NCBI GenBank assembly: GCA_032718475.1
Contig: JAUCBJ010005534.1
Location: 1 to 34,698, forward strand
Direction: 5' to 3'
From: Nemertoderma westbladi
Taxonomy: Eukaryota; Xenacoelomorpha; Nemertodermatida; Nemertodermatidae
DNA length: 34,698 bases
The notes below the pieces were generated by a model. The model searched no databases and had not been told where the DNA came from. It was given only the letters and a program-made list of their open reading frames with translations. This document shows positions 9,478 through 20,280 of the stretch, one piece after another (position 1 is the first letter of the stretch; every line of letters begins with the position of its first letter). A program made the translations under genes and the position numbers.

Positions 9478-10100
9478 CCTTGTGGTCTTACTTTTGTACC
9501 TGGGGGGGAGGGGGTGTGGTCTTACTTTTTTCCCTGGGGGGGGGGGGGGGGGTCTTACTTTTGTACTAGGGGGTCTTACTTTTGTTTCAGGGGAGTCTTA
9601 CTTTTGTGCCAGGGGGGTCTTACTTTTGTACTTGGCGGGGTCTTACTTTTTGTACCTGGAGGGGTCATACTTGGACTTACTTTTGTATCTGGGGGTCTTA
9701 CACTACTTTTGTACCTAAGGGGGGGAGGTCTTACTTTTGTACCTGGACGTCTTACTTTTGTTCCAGGGGAGTCTTACCTTTGTACCTGGGCCACGTGGGT
9801 CTTACGTTTGTACCTGGTGGCCTTACGTTTGTACCAGGGGGTCTTAGTTTTGTACCAGGGGGTCTTACTTTTGTACCTTGGGGGGGGTCTTACGTTTGTA
9901 CCTGGGGGCCTTACGTTTGTACCAGGGGGTCTTACTTTTGTACCAGGGGGATTTACTTTTGTACCTTGGGGGGGGGGGGGGGGTTTTACGTTTGTACCTG
10001 GGGGGTCTTACTTTTGTACCTGGGGTGGGTCTTACTTTTGTACCAGGGGGATTTACTTTTGTACCAGGGCGGGGAAGGGGGGGTCTTACTTTTGTAGGGT
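9478..10100 (+). repeat. G-rich minisatellite, GGGGTCTTACTTTTGTACC units
   Basis: More than 25 imperfect units of about 19-30 bp, with G-run lengths varying from 3 to 17. Long frames on both strands across this array (repeating Leu-Thr-Phe-Val-Pro-Gly-Gly or Lys-Thr-Pro) only reflect the repeat and are not genes. G runs up to 17 bases occur at 9536-9552. Confidence 0.95.
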
Positions 10101-10323
10101 CTTTGGTCTTAAGGTGTTGGGTCTTGGGTCTTAGGTCTTTATTTTGTACTCCCATAATATAACTACTGTAACTGCAGGTCTGGGGGTCTTACTTTTGTAG
10201 GGTCTTTGGTCTTAAGGTGTTGGGTCTTGGGTCTTAGATCTTTATTTTGTACTCCCATAATATAACTACTGTAACTGCAGGTCTTTATTTTGTACTCCCA
10301 TAATATAACTACTGTAACTGCAA
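10081..10323 (+). repeat. 103-bp tandem duplication plus partial third copy
   Basis: A unit starting GGGTCTTACTTTTGTAGGG at 10081 recurs at 10184 (103-bp period), including a TTGGGTCTTGGGTCTTAG stretch and ending in a CCCATAATATAACTACTG block. A third partial copy of the last part is at about 10280-10323. Confidence 0.9.
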
Positions 10324-11200
10324 TATTAATTAGTTTACATGTTCTTCAATATATTATTGTGATGTGGATGTGCATTATTATTGAATTTATAACGATGCAA
10401 TATTGAATATTTCTTTCAATTTTGGTATTATTTTTTTATACTGTAGTTTTGTTTATTTCTCATATTTTTGTTTATTGAAGTTTATTTAGTCAATACTGTA
10501 TATAGTACAGTACGTTATGCCGATTTATATTACCGATATACCGTAAATTTAGCTTTGAATTATTTTTTATTCCGGGCAAAATTTGTTAAATAAGTTCATT
10601 TTCGACTGCCAATTATTTATATAAAAACGGCACTACGTTTATTCAGTGTGAGTGGCTAAATAAAATAAACACCATTCGTTACCATGGTTAAATTATTGGT
10701 GAGGTTTGATATACAGTGTAGTTAAGTTAATATAAACAATAAATTGGTTTCATTCTACCCCCAGCGTCTGCAAAAAACGCAAGTCTAACGTTAAATGACG
10801 TCAGACTCTAAATAGTTATTAATTTCCTATAATTTAATTTTAAATTATAAATTAAATTGTTTGATAACTAATAAATTTAAATAATTTAATCAAATGATTT
10901 ATCTAACGTAGAGGCCAAATAGGTATGTGATAGTATTTTATATAAATCTAAACAAATTTCTTAGCAATTGATCAAAAGTCGTCATAATTCTTCTCAGAAA
11001 TAATCCGCTATTTATTTTGCCTAAATGCATTGAAGGTTCCACTCCTAAGGTATAGTAGGTGTAGGGGCGTAGGCGTAGGCTGTGTAGGTTAGTGTTAGGT
11101 CCCCCCCAGTCCCATGCAGGTCCACCAAGTAACTACCGCTGTGGTCCATGAAGTAAATCTCAATCATACATGATCTTTTTTATGCTTTTGAATAAAAAAT
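10324..11200. other. AT-rich, no gene recognised
   Basis: No coding sequence supported. At 11052-11100 there is a short GTAGG-rich simple repeat, followed by a short C run. Confidence 0.5.
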
Positions 11201-11270
11201 AACGTATTAGTGACGTATTTTTTAAACGTATTATTGACGTATTTTTTTAACGTATTTATTTAACGTAGTA

Positions 11271-11452
11271 ACCCCGGCCAATAATACGTTAATTTAACGT
11301 AATGGTACGTTCATAAATAACGTTCATAAAATACGGCTGTTAACGTTATTTTCAGACATGAGTTAATTAGTATGATTTGAGTACAATTTATGTATATTTT
11401 TAACGTAGCAACCCCGGCCAATAATACGTTAATTTAACGTAAGGGCACGTTA
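11271..11452 (+). repeat. Direct repeat, 140-bp offset, AACGTT-rich
   Basis: The block starting ACCCCGGCCAATAATACG occurs at 11271 and 11411, each followed by TTAATTTAACGTAA. It forms the subterminal region of the 8834-11522 element, whose ends are crowded with (T)AACGT words. Confidence 0.85.
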
Positions 11453-11573
11453 AAAAATAACGTTGGAATGGTAGAATATTAACGTAAATTAACGTTAAAT
11501 TAACGTCAAAATGTTTGCAGGGGATGGACAGCCAACGCCGACAACCATTATTAAAGCTAATTAATGTTATTTA

Positions 11574-11640
11574 TTAATTGAGGGAAAGGAGCAGGTTACA
11601 GTGGAAGGTTAGTCTAACCAAAACAATAAACGAGAGTTAC
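11574..11640 (+). repeat. Dispersed repeat AAAGGAGCAGGTTACA (copy 1)
   Basis: Carries TTGAGGGAAAGGAGCAGG, then CTAACCAAAACAATAAACG. The same pair of blocks recurs at 14428-14493, in tandem at 23578-23860, and inverted at 19770-19853. It sits just outside the right end of the 8834-11522 element. Short frames nearby are not supported. Confidence 0.75.
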
Positions 11641-12436
11641 GAACTCAGGTTACATTTTCATATTTGCTGTTGTCGGCAGTGGTTGCCGGTTGTCGGCGTA
11701 GTGTTTACACCCGTGCAAACGCTACATACAGTACTATCCATTCAATTGGTCCAAGGTCTGTCTGTAGCATCCCCGAAACGCGAGTAGCAAAAAGAACAAT
11801 GCTGGCAGGCTGGACAACGTGGAAATGGTTTAGTTTCGCTGTTGGTTCTCCTTTTATCAATTTTTTGTTTGTGTCTCGATAACACAGAGGTTGTTATACT
11901 TATTATCGCATAAATTACATTCCACTACTCTTTTAATCGTCTCATTACTTTTCCCATGCTGCCATGTAACTACTGTACCATGAGAAAGAATAAGGCCCCT
12001 TTAAGGCCTGAAGGCTTAAAGTATTGAATTAACAAACCTGATATCTATCTTAATACGGTAATTAGCTTTGCTGTACCTACTGTTCTTCTGCCTGACGCCT
12101 GAATGCTTTCGGTATAACTTGTATAATGAAACAGACAAAGGCCAGTCTCAAGGGTAGGTGTAGGGCCTAATAGAATAGTGAATACAGATACTGAGATATG
12201 GAATAATGTTAACCTGAACTTTTTCATGTTAGCAATATTCCATTCTCATTGACTCAGTGTTAAACAGGATTAACGCGATTGGTTGCTGGTGCTGCTTAGT
12301 AGCAGCTTTCTCCAACCACATCACATGTTTTATACAAAGTGTGGAATAATGTTAACTGGAAAAGCCACGATCTAAGCACCAGTGCTGCGAGGCCGAAATA
12401 TGACAGCTTTTATGATATCGTATCGTATCACGTCAC

Positions 12437-12690
12437 ACTGTTGACTGAGATATTTCTATACAGGGGGGTCACACATTGAGTCCGCGCCCGGAGAGACTCA
12501 TAAAAACTGAGATATTTCTCTTTAGGCTGAGATATTTCTCTACCGGGAGTCACACGTTGAGTGCGAGCCCGGAGAGACTCATAAAACTGAGATATTTCTC
12601 TTTAGACTGAGATATTTCTCTACAGGCTGACAGGGAGTCACACGTTGAAGGCGAGCCCGGAGAGACTCTTTAAACTGGAGATATACAGTA
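12437..12690 (+). repeat. Three tandem repeats with GAGATATTTCTCT hairpins
   Basis: Three units of about 90-105 bp, each with TGAGATATTTCTCTA, then AGTCACACGTTGA, then GCCCGGAGAGACTC. AGAGAAATATCTC is its own near-complement, so each unit contains a small palindrome. A degenerate further fragment appears at about 16258-16290, outside the next transposon. Confidence 0.9.
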
Positions 12691-13337
12691 CTGCAGTCTA
12701 GACAGTCAGGGCAGCAGGGAGATCATCAAATTTGAGAATACCTCAAATTTCAAATTATAGACCCAATTTTGGAATTACCTCAAATTTAATACAAGGTTAG
12801 GTTAATTCTCTAAATTTGAGTTTTACCCCAAATTTGAATTTCATAGCAGCATAGTCAGACTGTCAGATACAGACAGAAGTCATACCGGTAGTTGGCCTAG
12901 TTCAGTAGTTGTTAGCTTGTTACTGTATTGCAAAGGTAAAAAAATAAACTGATATATGCCTAGTGTCTGAGTGTTGTGAAATATAATATTTAAAACATAT
13001 TCAGTAGGGCCTATTAGTTTAAAAAGGCTTATACTTAAAAACGCTACTGGTAGGGGTGCAGTGGGGTGGTATGTGGTATGATCAGATGGTAGACATATAA
13101 AACGAAGTACAGAGCTTAAAGAACTTATATTTTTATATTGTTACTTTTTTGCTTGAATATGCCCTAAAATCGGAGAAAAAGTAGTAGGCTTACTTTTTTT
13201 CCCTACTGGTAGGGAAAAAAGTTGTCCCCATAATATATGAATATTGTAACTTTTTGTTTGGCACAGCTTTTGCAAAGTCGGCAACACAGCAACCTGCAAT
13301 AATATTGAATAATATTGCCACATAATACTGTAATAAT

Positions 13338-14245
13338 TAGGGTTCGATCGGTGCCAAAATTTTGCCGGTGCCGGTGCCGGTGCCGGTGTCACATTGTAAA
13401 TGCCGGTGCAGGTGCCGGTGCCGGTGTTTTTAAATGTTGGGCAAATTTGGCGTAATTCTATTTGAAAACGAAATAATATAAATTTTTGTGTAATCTATGT
13501 CTATTACATTAGGCCACACGCACACCTAACAGCCTAACCCTGTCACCTAATGAAATGCAGAAATGAGGCAGTGATGCAGTAAAGTACCACAGTCACAGAT
13601 TGACAGAAGGTACAGTAGCTCAGTAGCTGGCCGACTATGTACTGAGCAATTTCTGAATTAATATTGTAATAGCTTAACCCAGCTGCCCAGCACACGGGTA
13701 CAGCAGCAGAGCAACAAGTACGTACAATTCTACAACTGTACAATACTGTAAAATTATGATGTCACGCATTTATATAAAATGGTTTAGCTTTACAATAAAA
13801 TGAATATAAAAGTTTAAATAAAACGATTGCATTAAAATTATATGTGTACAGTTACAGTAGGCCTACAGTATTTATATACGGGTATTACATAAAATACAGA
13901 AATAAGTAAGGCGCCAAGTACACTGTTTACACTAAGTAAGGTGTTATGATTCTGGGCTACCCTACCACTAGCTGACTAGTCAAGTAACTAGACTGCTAGA
14001 CCAGTCAGCCAGTAGCAGAGTAGACAGACAGTCAAACAGCTATAGCCTTGTAGCTGACTGATAGCTTAGCCAGGCTGTCTGCAGTACCGGTACTGCAGTC
14101 AGGCAGTAGGCTTCAATTTTAACAGCAGCCAATCATTTTAAAAAACACCGGCACCGGCAATGTTTTTGCCGGTGCAGGTGCCGGTGCCGGTGGTGCCAAA
14201 CACCGGCAATACCGGTGCCGGTGCCGGTGCACCGATCGAACCCTA
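13338..14245. mobile_element. Non-autonomous hAT element with (GCCGGT)n subterminal repeats
   Basis: 908 bp. It starts TAGGGTTCGATCGGTGC and ends with its reverse complement, with an exact 8-bp target duplication GTAATAAT at 13330-13337 and 14246-14253. Both subterminal regions are arrays of the hexamer GCCGGT. The interior has no transposase. Terminal bases and 8-bp duplication fit the hAT superfamily. A relative lies at 21163-21937. Confidence 0.92.
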
Positions 14246-14321
14246 GTAATAATGTACCATAGAGCCATAATTTTGTATTGATTTTACTTTTTATCCCGGT
14301 ATAAAAAGTAAAATAAAACAT

Positions 14322-14595
14322 TGGCACTTGTGTCAAATAGGGGACCCTCCTAGCTCCTAATCTGCTAATCCTGAAATCACCTAAACTAAAGTCACTTTCA
14401 CTAGTGCCCGGTTACAGGGTGCAGGGTTAGCAAAGGAGCAGGTTACAGAGGTGAGTTGAAAGTAACCAAAAAACAATAAACAAGAGTTAGGAATATTGAT
14501 ATCACCTGCACTAAATTTCAGGATTAGCTGGTGATTTCAGGATTAGCAGATTTGGAGGGTCACCTATTTGATATGACACAAGTGGCAAAATATTT
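14322..14595. repeat. Imperfect inverted repeat around a dispersed-repeat copy
   Basis: Arms about 14322-14385 and 14515-14595 share CACTTGTGTCA, AATCTGCTAATCCTGAAATC and ACCCTCC as reverse complements, with small indels. The loop holds copy 2 of the dispersed AAAGGAGCAGGTTACA repeat (14428-14493). This may be a small MITE. Confidence 0.65.
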
Positions 14596-14599
14596 TTGG

Positions 14600-15940
14600 T
14601 GGAATTTCTAAAATTTCATTGAATGTGTTGATCAAAATTTTTGATCGAAATTTGAGCAAAATCCATCCCTACACACTATTGCAATGCAACTTTAGTGCCT
14701 GCAAGGTGTACTCCAGAGATGAGATAAAAGCCTCGAGAATAGGTTAGTGAAAAAGGTTATACTTTTTGCCCAAGTTATAAATGATTCTGGTTCCTCATAA
14801 GGTCAATTTAAAAGGATGTATGTATGTATAGTATAAACAAACAGTCACTTAGATTTCTAAAACATTTCAGATGTCTTGATAAGAAAGCAGAGTCTAAAGA
14901 CTGTTTAAAATAATAGCGATTAATGATGATGATGTTTCTACTGTGTTCCAGGTCCAGCATGTTCCATATGTTAATGACCCTGATAAAGAAGAGGTGTTGT
15001 ATGGAACATGCAGACATGGCAGCATGGGCAGATGGGCGGGGCATGGCCTTTGCTTCATAATTTTATATATATGGCCAGGTCATGATTGCATTGGATGTCT
15101 GGCTGGGATATTAAAATAGTCTGCGAGGATGTTGCACATTGTTGTAATGGAGCCGGAGGATCAGGTTTAGATCTTTACATATAATAAGTTTAAAGCACAT
15201 TATCAAATTGAACTTTAATTGATGTATACTGCAGTAGGTAGTGGTTTCAACTTTAGAGTCTCCAGTCGTATAGAATAACTAACAAAAGAATCAAGTCCAC
15301 ATCACATATATTATATAAACCACGTCAATCTTTGCGGCAACATTTGTCTAGAAAGGCAGAAAGGGGCTCCAAACTGTGGAAGAATGATGGTACAGTGGTA
15401 CAGTATTCCAATTGACAGATAGAGCTAGGGCAGGCGGATATTACATAAGTCTTCAGGCTGTCAGGAGAGGAATGGCTTCATTTGATATACAAAGTTTTAA
15501 AGAGGACATCAACAACCAGAAAACATATTTTTTTTGGAAGGTGTGTGATATGAATGATGAACAGAACAGATGAATGCCAGAATATGCAAACTTCCAAATT
15601 CTGGAATTGATTCAACATCTACAAGATTTGGTAGGCCTTCCTGAGTCTGTGACTGTGCAGCTGTGTGAGCTTGAATCTAGCAACAGTGAGGATTTGGTCT
15701 ACTGCTCTTCTTACCAACAGTAAGGCGGTAAGGATAGCGAATTTCTCTAGTCTTCTGCATTTTTCTCACCAATCACTAACGGACTAAAGTTATTGACTGT
15801 AAGTTGCTGTGTTGTAAGGTTAAGCCTACCCTGCATACATGTCATGTCACAGGTTACAGTGGTCACCCATTCTCACCAAGCTCTATAAGCACTAAGCAGC
15901 AAAGCCTACTGCTGGCAGGCTGGTGATCTGGTGATGTTGT
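14600..15940. other. Unassigned interior of the 12715-16245 element
   Basis: No recognised gene. Around 15470-15570 there is a short weakly protein-like stretch, but it is broken within about 30 codons. Confidence 0.4.
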
Positions 15941-15943
15941 AAA

Positions 15944-16194
15944 GACTGGCGAAATTTGAGGTTTTGTCTCAAATTTGAGGTTTAACCTCAAATTTCAATT
16001 TTCGCCCCCAATAAAAGCATGTTTGCATCGGTGAAATATTTTATTGCATCGATAAAAGTTCTTATTTTACATTATATTTTAACATATTAAAAGTAGAAGT
16101 TGCTCCAACAGTTTCCCTAAGTCGCAGCAACACTCGATATTATGAGCCTAAAAATACCTCAAATTTGAACAAAAAACCCCAATTTTCGACAGTC
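15944..16194. mobile_element. Candidate 251-bp MITE with GACTGKCGAAAWTTG ends
   Basis: Left end GACTGGCGAAATTTGAGG and right end (complement) GACTGTCGAAAATTGGGG match at about 15 of 18 bases. Both sides continue with AAATTTGAGG words like those of the enclosing element. No confirmed target duplication, so it might instead be an internal subterminal duplication of the enclosing element. Confidence 0.4.
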
Positions 16195-16739
16195 TATTAC
16201 CAGAATTCGAAATTTGGGGTAACCCCAAAATTGATGATCTCCCTGACTGCTAGACAGATAGAGGAGTCTACAGGGGAGTCACTCATTTAATTTTCCGGTT
16301 TATGAATGAAAGGTTTGTGCCAGTCCTGTCTGCCTGTCAACCTGTAGTATAGTCAGATAGTAGTAAAGTAGTCCTTGGTAATTACAGAATTATGTACTGA
16401 TGTAAGTCTGTAAGTGCATTTCTGCAGTTCCTCTGTTACCGGTACGCGGTACTGAATCAGGTGAAATACTGAAACAGTTCCTATTCTGCAATTCAGTTAG
16501 GAGTAGGACTTACAGACTTAGGAACACTCAGACACTGCTGCACTGGCAACTCAGGAACTGGCCTGTCCTTCTCATGTCTGCATGTCAATCCTCGTTCCAG
16601 AATGGCTGTTTTTATTGTGTTTATGGACTGATGGCTGGATGGCGGATGGATGTAACTCGAAAAATTAACCCTTAATGCCCTGATGCCTTAGGCCTATTCA
16701 TCCTACATCATTCATCTTCACATACACTCCAGTCTGGAA

Positions 16740-16776
16740 TTTCCCTATAGGGAAACCTTTATTTCCCTATAGGGAT
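16740..16776. repeat. Palindrome TTTCCCTATAGGGAAA and second copy
   Basis: A perfect 16-bp palindrome at 16740-16755 is followed by a near copy at about 16762-16776. A split version occurs at 17002-17033, and two perfect copies at 22714-22729 and 22736-22751. Such repeated palindromes often mark the ends of small transposons; the boundaries are not clear. Confidence 0.75.
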
Positions 16777-16779
16777 ATT

Positions 16780-17353
16780 TTTGCATAATCGGTATGGCGC
16801 ATTCACTGAGCAGCTGACGCTGAGGACATAGCGCATTAAGCTGTTAAGTGCTGAAGTCTGAAGTGAGATATACTACACTAGGTTGTAGGTCATTCACCTC
16901 AACCCTCAGACCCTATCTTCAATATAACTACCGCACTGCCCCAAGGCAGCCAACTACTACCTTGGGGGTTTTACAGACAGGCGAAAATTAACTTTGCCTG
17001 TTTCCCTATAGCTGTATAGCAGTATAGGGAAACATATACAAACTGACAAACAAACTGAGAAACATTGCACATTTCATAACAGTTTAGATGGTTTGATGAT
17101 AACTGATATACAGACTGACGGATATAACTGAAAACTGCACTGTGCTGCTGTGAGCTGAAATTCCAACGGCTTTGTCTGTTTGTTGTTGTGCTTTCTATCA
17201 TTCTATGCCTCTACTGCTCTTACTACATACATACAGTAAGCAGTACATATATCATATAGCTATATAGATACCACTGTCTGACTGTGCAGTGCATGCATCT
17301 TCTTGTGGTATGTAACGTTCATAGTTCATACTGTCAGACTGTAGAATAATATA
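16780..17353. other. No gene recognised
   Basis: Mixed-composition DNA with short inverted CCCTATAG/CTATAGGG words; the minus-strand frame at 16971-17201 has no motif. Confidence 0.45.
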
Positions 17354-17698
17354 GCTGTATACAGTCGGGGAGAAGTTCAAATTTCAACTGAGTTGAAATT
17401 TAAAACTTTTTTTTAAAATTCAACTTTTAAGTTGTAAATTCAACTCTAAAATGGCAGGAGGTACAGAAGGCCCCCAAGACGTGACAGAAGGGGTGTTTTT
17501 AATGTTTTTATGGATGTAACTCGAAAAATTAACCCTCATTACAGCATTACCGACAGTCTGGTTCCCGGCTTAATTTGACATTTTGTCAAATTTGACATGT
17601 GGCATGTCAAATTTGTCACTAATGTCAAAATTGCCATTTCGTTGTTTAAATTCTATCTATAGACATAGTTAAAAGACAGATGTCATGGCTAATACGGG

Positions 17699-18806
17699 GG
17701 GTTTGACTAAATACGCCACCGACAACCACCGACACCTTTCGCATACCACCGACAACCACCGACAACAAAAGACACAAAACCGACACAAACCGACAGGTAA
17801 AATCACAAACCGACAACTTCGGCAATGTTAGTAAACTATTTCAGCAGTTCAGTACATGATTATACAATTTTTATTTCCAGTCCAAATATGACTACTAATA
17901 CTACAAATATGTATAACTACGGGTGCAGGGGGGGGGGGGGGGGGGGGGGGGGGTCGGTGCCTACATACATACTGTAGTTCCCTAAGTCAGTAAGTTAGCT
18001 ACTGCAGTAGTTTTATGTTGTCATTTTATTTATCTCACCTAGCCTACAGTACATTACCTCTAGATATTATATAAAGCATGTTGGTAAAGGGAACAGGTTT
18101 ACATAAGCTTTCAAAGCGCCTTTGAACGATAGGCCTACTAACTAAATAACACCATGTTCGATTATTTGCCGAATTGTGAGTGGCCAAATTACAGTATGTA
18201 CTCTAATTGAGAATGCTTTGCACGCGTATCGCATGCGTCACATCAAGAATGGACCACGAATAATTTTAAGCGTGGCGGCTATCAGCTATGCATGATGTGC
18301 CACGAACGAATGAACCACGAATTATTTTTTGCGATACTGCTTTATACGAATGCTTCCAAGCATTCGTATCACATGTGCCACAAAAGATGAGCCACGAATC
18401 GAGTCGAATATATTGACAACTGACAAGTGAAATCTCACATGCGATACGAATACTATACGCATTCGTTACCTAAATTATTCGGACTGACGAACCACAGACG
18501 AAGGCTTCACAAATCTTAAAATAACATTCCAGATTCCACGCACCTTTCAGCCTTTTACGAATGTTGTATGTGGCACTAATGCGTTACGCATGGGGATTTT
18601 TTACTGGGTATAATTTGTTATAAATATTAGGACTGGAAATAAAAATTGTATAATCATGTACTGAAATAGTTTACTAACATTGCCGAAGTTGTCAGTATAC
18701 TGTCGGTTTGTGATTTTACCTGTCGGTTTGTGTCTTTTGTTGTCGGTGGTTGTCGGTGGTATGCGAAAGGTGTCGGTGGTTGTCGGTGGCGTATTTAGTC
18801 AAACCC
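17699..18806. mobile_element. 1.1 kb element with about 190-bp inverted repeats and CCGACA arrays
   Basis: Starts GGGTTTGACTAAATACGCC and ends with its reverse complement. Exact 8-bp target duplications AATACGGG lie at 17691-17698 and 18807-18814. Inverted arms run about 17699-17882 and 18629-18806, crowded with (A)CCGACA words. The centre holds a 26-base poly-G and many CCACGAAT and CATTCGTA words, including a 12-bp perfect stem at 18344-18355/18358-18369. No coding. The 8-bp duplication suggests a hAT or similar family. Confidence 0.92.
17928..17953 (+). repeat. Poly-G run of 26 bases
   Basis: An uninterrupted G tract inside the 17699-18806 element, followed by TCGGTGCC. Its length is likely unstable and hard to sequence. 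Confidence 0.95.
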
Positions 18807-18925
18807 AATACGGGTAGTTGGTTTGGTAGTTGATAGTACTTACCTTACTGACTTAATAGTTAAACAAATAGTTAATAGTAGGCCCTACTTTCTTTAGTTG
18901 TATTCAGTAAAAATATAATCAGGCA

Positions 18926-19227
18926 ATGTACGTGTACGAGCAATCCAGCAATCCCTCTGTGAGCAAGTCGAGTTCGATGGAAATGCTACATATGCCTGCC
19001 TATCCCATGTGTAGCGACCGGGTAAAAACAGAAGCAATTGTAAAATTAACTGCGGAGCAACTGCGAGAAAAATTGACAGATATTTTGTCTAATTCAGTAA
19101 TTGGCAGTCTGATTTCGTAGAATACTCAGAACTCCTTAAATTGTCCAAGAAAAAACATGAACTAGTCGATTTGTACTTCCAAATCCAACAAGATATGAGC
19201 AATAGGTACCATAGAAGAGGAGCCTGA
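18926..19227 (+). pseudogene. Possible coding remnant of the enclosing transposon, frameshifted
   Basis: The first frame has 64 codons from ATG at 18926 and includes MCSDRVKTEAIVKLTAEQLR. It runs into a stop at 19118-19120. A shifted frame continues with FVEYSELLKLSKKKHELVDL and ends at 19225-19227. Both halves have helix-like, charged composition unlike the surrounding AT-rich DNA, and they join plausibly through one frameshift. I do not recognise the family. It could be an accessory or transposase N-terminal exon of the 17362-20416 element. Confidence 0.4.
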
Positions 19228-19493
19228 AACTGATGAATAGTCTGTTCTGAATTGTATTGATATTGAGTTCCGAAATTGCTTTAGATATAATATAACAATG
19301 ATTTGTGATCTTTAAATAATTTACAGATTCTTGTTTATTGTTAGGCCTAAAGATTGAGATTAAAGATTGCGGGTTAGTTATTAAATGTCATTTCCATGAT
19401 TTCTATGCAGCCAGCTTTCAATCTTAACCTATGTTTGGCTCTGTCTCGCCGCAATATAATATTTATATAATTGATTAATTGACCCCTCACTCA

Positions 19494-19519
19494 CCCCCCC
19501 CCCTGCCCCCCCCCCCCCC
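19494..19519. repeat. Poly-C runs
   Basis: C tracts of 10 and 14 bases separated by TG. A 21-base poly-G follows at 19667-19687, so the two could pair as a G/C hairpin. Confidence 0.9.
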
Positions 19520-19769
19520 TTCCATTCGAAATAATAATGCCATATATAATTAAACTACGGTAAGCTACGAATGGTGAACTGGACTGTTATTTATCAAGTT
19601 AAATTAGGTTACTATTATTGTTATATTTTGTTATTGTTAGTTACAGTTATTAAACTGTTATTTAGTGGGGGGGGGGGGGGGGGGGGGCTGGACGCAATAA
19701 AATTGCATCCCTCTCCAGGCAGCCAGGGGAAATTGGACAGAATTAACAGTTGATTACTCTCAAAAATTA

Positions 19770-19853
19770 AACTGTAACCTGTTCTATTGTGTTTAGTATA
19801 TTGTTTTGGTTAAAATAATGTGCCTTTGTAACCTGCTCCTTTCAGCCTTTCCA
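19770..19853 (-). repeat. Dispersed repeat AAAGGAGCAGGTTACA (inverted copy)
   Basis: The plus strand reads TTTGTAACCTGCTCCTTTC after a TTGTTTTGGTTA block, the reverse complement of the repeat at 11574 and 23578. Confidence 0.7.
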
Positions 19854-19859
19854 GAAGGA

Positions 19860-20280
19860 ATCCGTAATTAAATATCCCATTTTTCATTTCATCAGTCATC
19901 AGTTGTCCAGTTTAAAATATAAAGGTATAATAATTAAAATTGATGTGGATCAATTAAACAGATTTAATAATAAACCTTCAACATCAAATCGTCTTATATA
20001 TTTATACTAGTGGTATAATATTAAATGTCAAATTTGGAATGTCATGTCAAATTTGAATCTTGCAGAATTTAAAACGTAATTATTTAAAAAAATTCTTGGT
20101 GAATTTCAATTACCCCTGGTGAAAATGTTCAAATTTTTAAAAACATTTTAAGTGATTACATTTGCAAATTAGCTGAAATACTACGGGAATTTATTAGATG
20201 TATTTAATTAACGCTGAATGTCATAATTATTATACAATGGAATACCAGTAATGGATTCCATATTTCAGTATTTCCAAAGC
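19860..20280. other. AT-rich interior of the 17362-20416 element
   Basis: Contains TGTCAAATTTG words around 20025-20060 that mirror those at 17568-17625, so these may be inner inverted repeats. No gene. Confidence 0.5.

Larger units (their letters stand above)
8834..11522. mobile_element. 2.7 kb element with AACGTT-rich termini
   Basis: The left end is CCCTGCAAACATTTT followed by ACGTTAATT; the right end is its reverse complement, with 15 perfect terminal bases and looser matching through AACGTT words for about 20 more. No clear target duplication is present. The interior is made of tandem repeats (8981-9380, 9478-10323) and AACGTT-rich DNA; no gene is visible, so it is non-autonomous. A similar end-like sequence at 10763 (CTGCAAAAAACGCAAG) suggests a second related insertion or internal deletion. 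Confidence 0.6.
8226..12380. mobile_element. 4.2 kb inverted-repeat element with another element nested inside
   Basis: Arms at 8226-8409 and 12199-12380 are reverse complements over about 183 bp with few differences, starting GGTGCTTAGATCGTGGC. No matching target duplication is seen: the bases outside are CCAGGACG on the left and AGTGCTGC on the right. Most of the interior is occupied by the element at 8834-11522. The left edge lies only 18 bp from the target duplication of the preceding transposon. Transposase coding was not recognised. Confidence 0.7.
12715..16245. mobile_element. 3.5 kb TIR element with CAAATTTGAGG-rich ends
   Basis: Left end CAGGGAGATCATCAAATTT, right end AAATTGATGATCTCCCTG, i.e. 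15 perfect terminal bases then an AAATTTGAGG-rich subterminal region on both sides. The CAGGGA terminus is hAT-like, but no 8-bp target duplication is evident (CAGGGCAG against ACTGCTAG). It contains the nested hAT MITE at 13338-14245, a hairpin region and a small MITE near its right end. No transposase recognised. Confidence 0.65.

Noticed and set aside
9455-10162. Several frames of 87-206 aa on both strands with Leu-Thr-Phe-Val-Pro-Gly-Gly repeats
   Set aside because: Produced by the minisatellite; similar frames are open on both strands and no domain is seen.
13141-14336. Minus-strand frames starting with Pro-Ala or containing Gly-Thr repeats
   Set aside because: Arise from the GCCGGT hexamer arrays of the hAT MITE.
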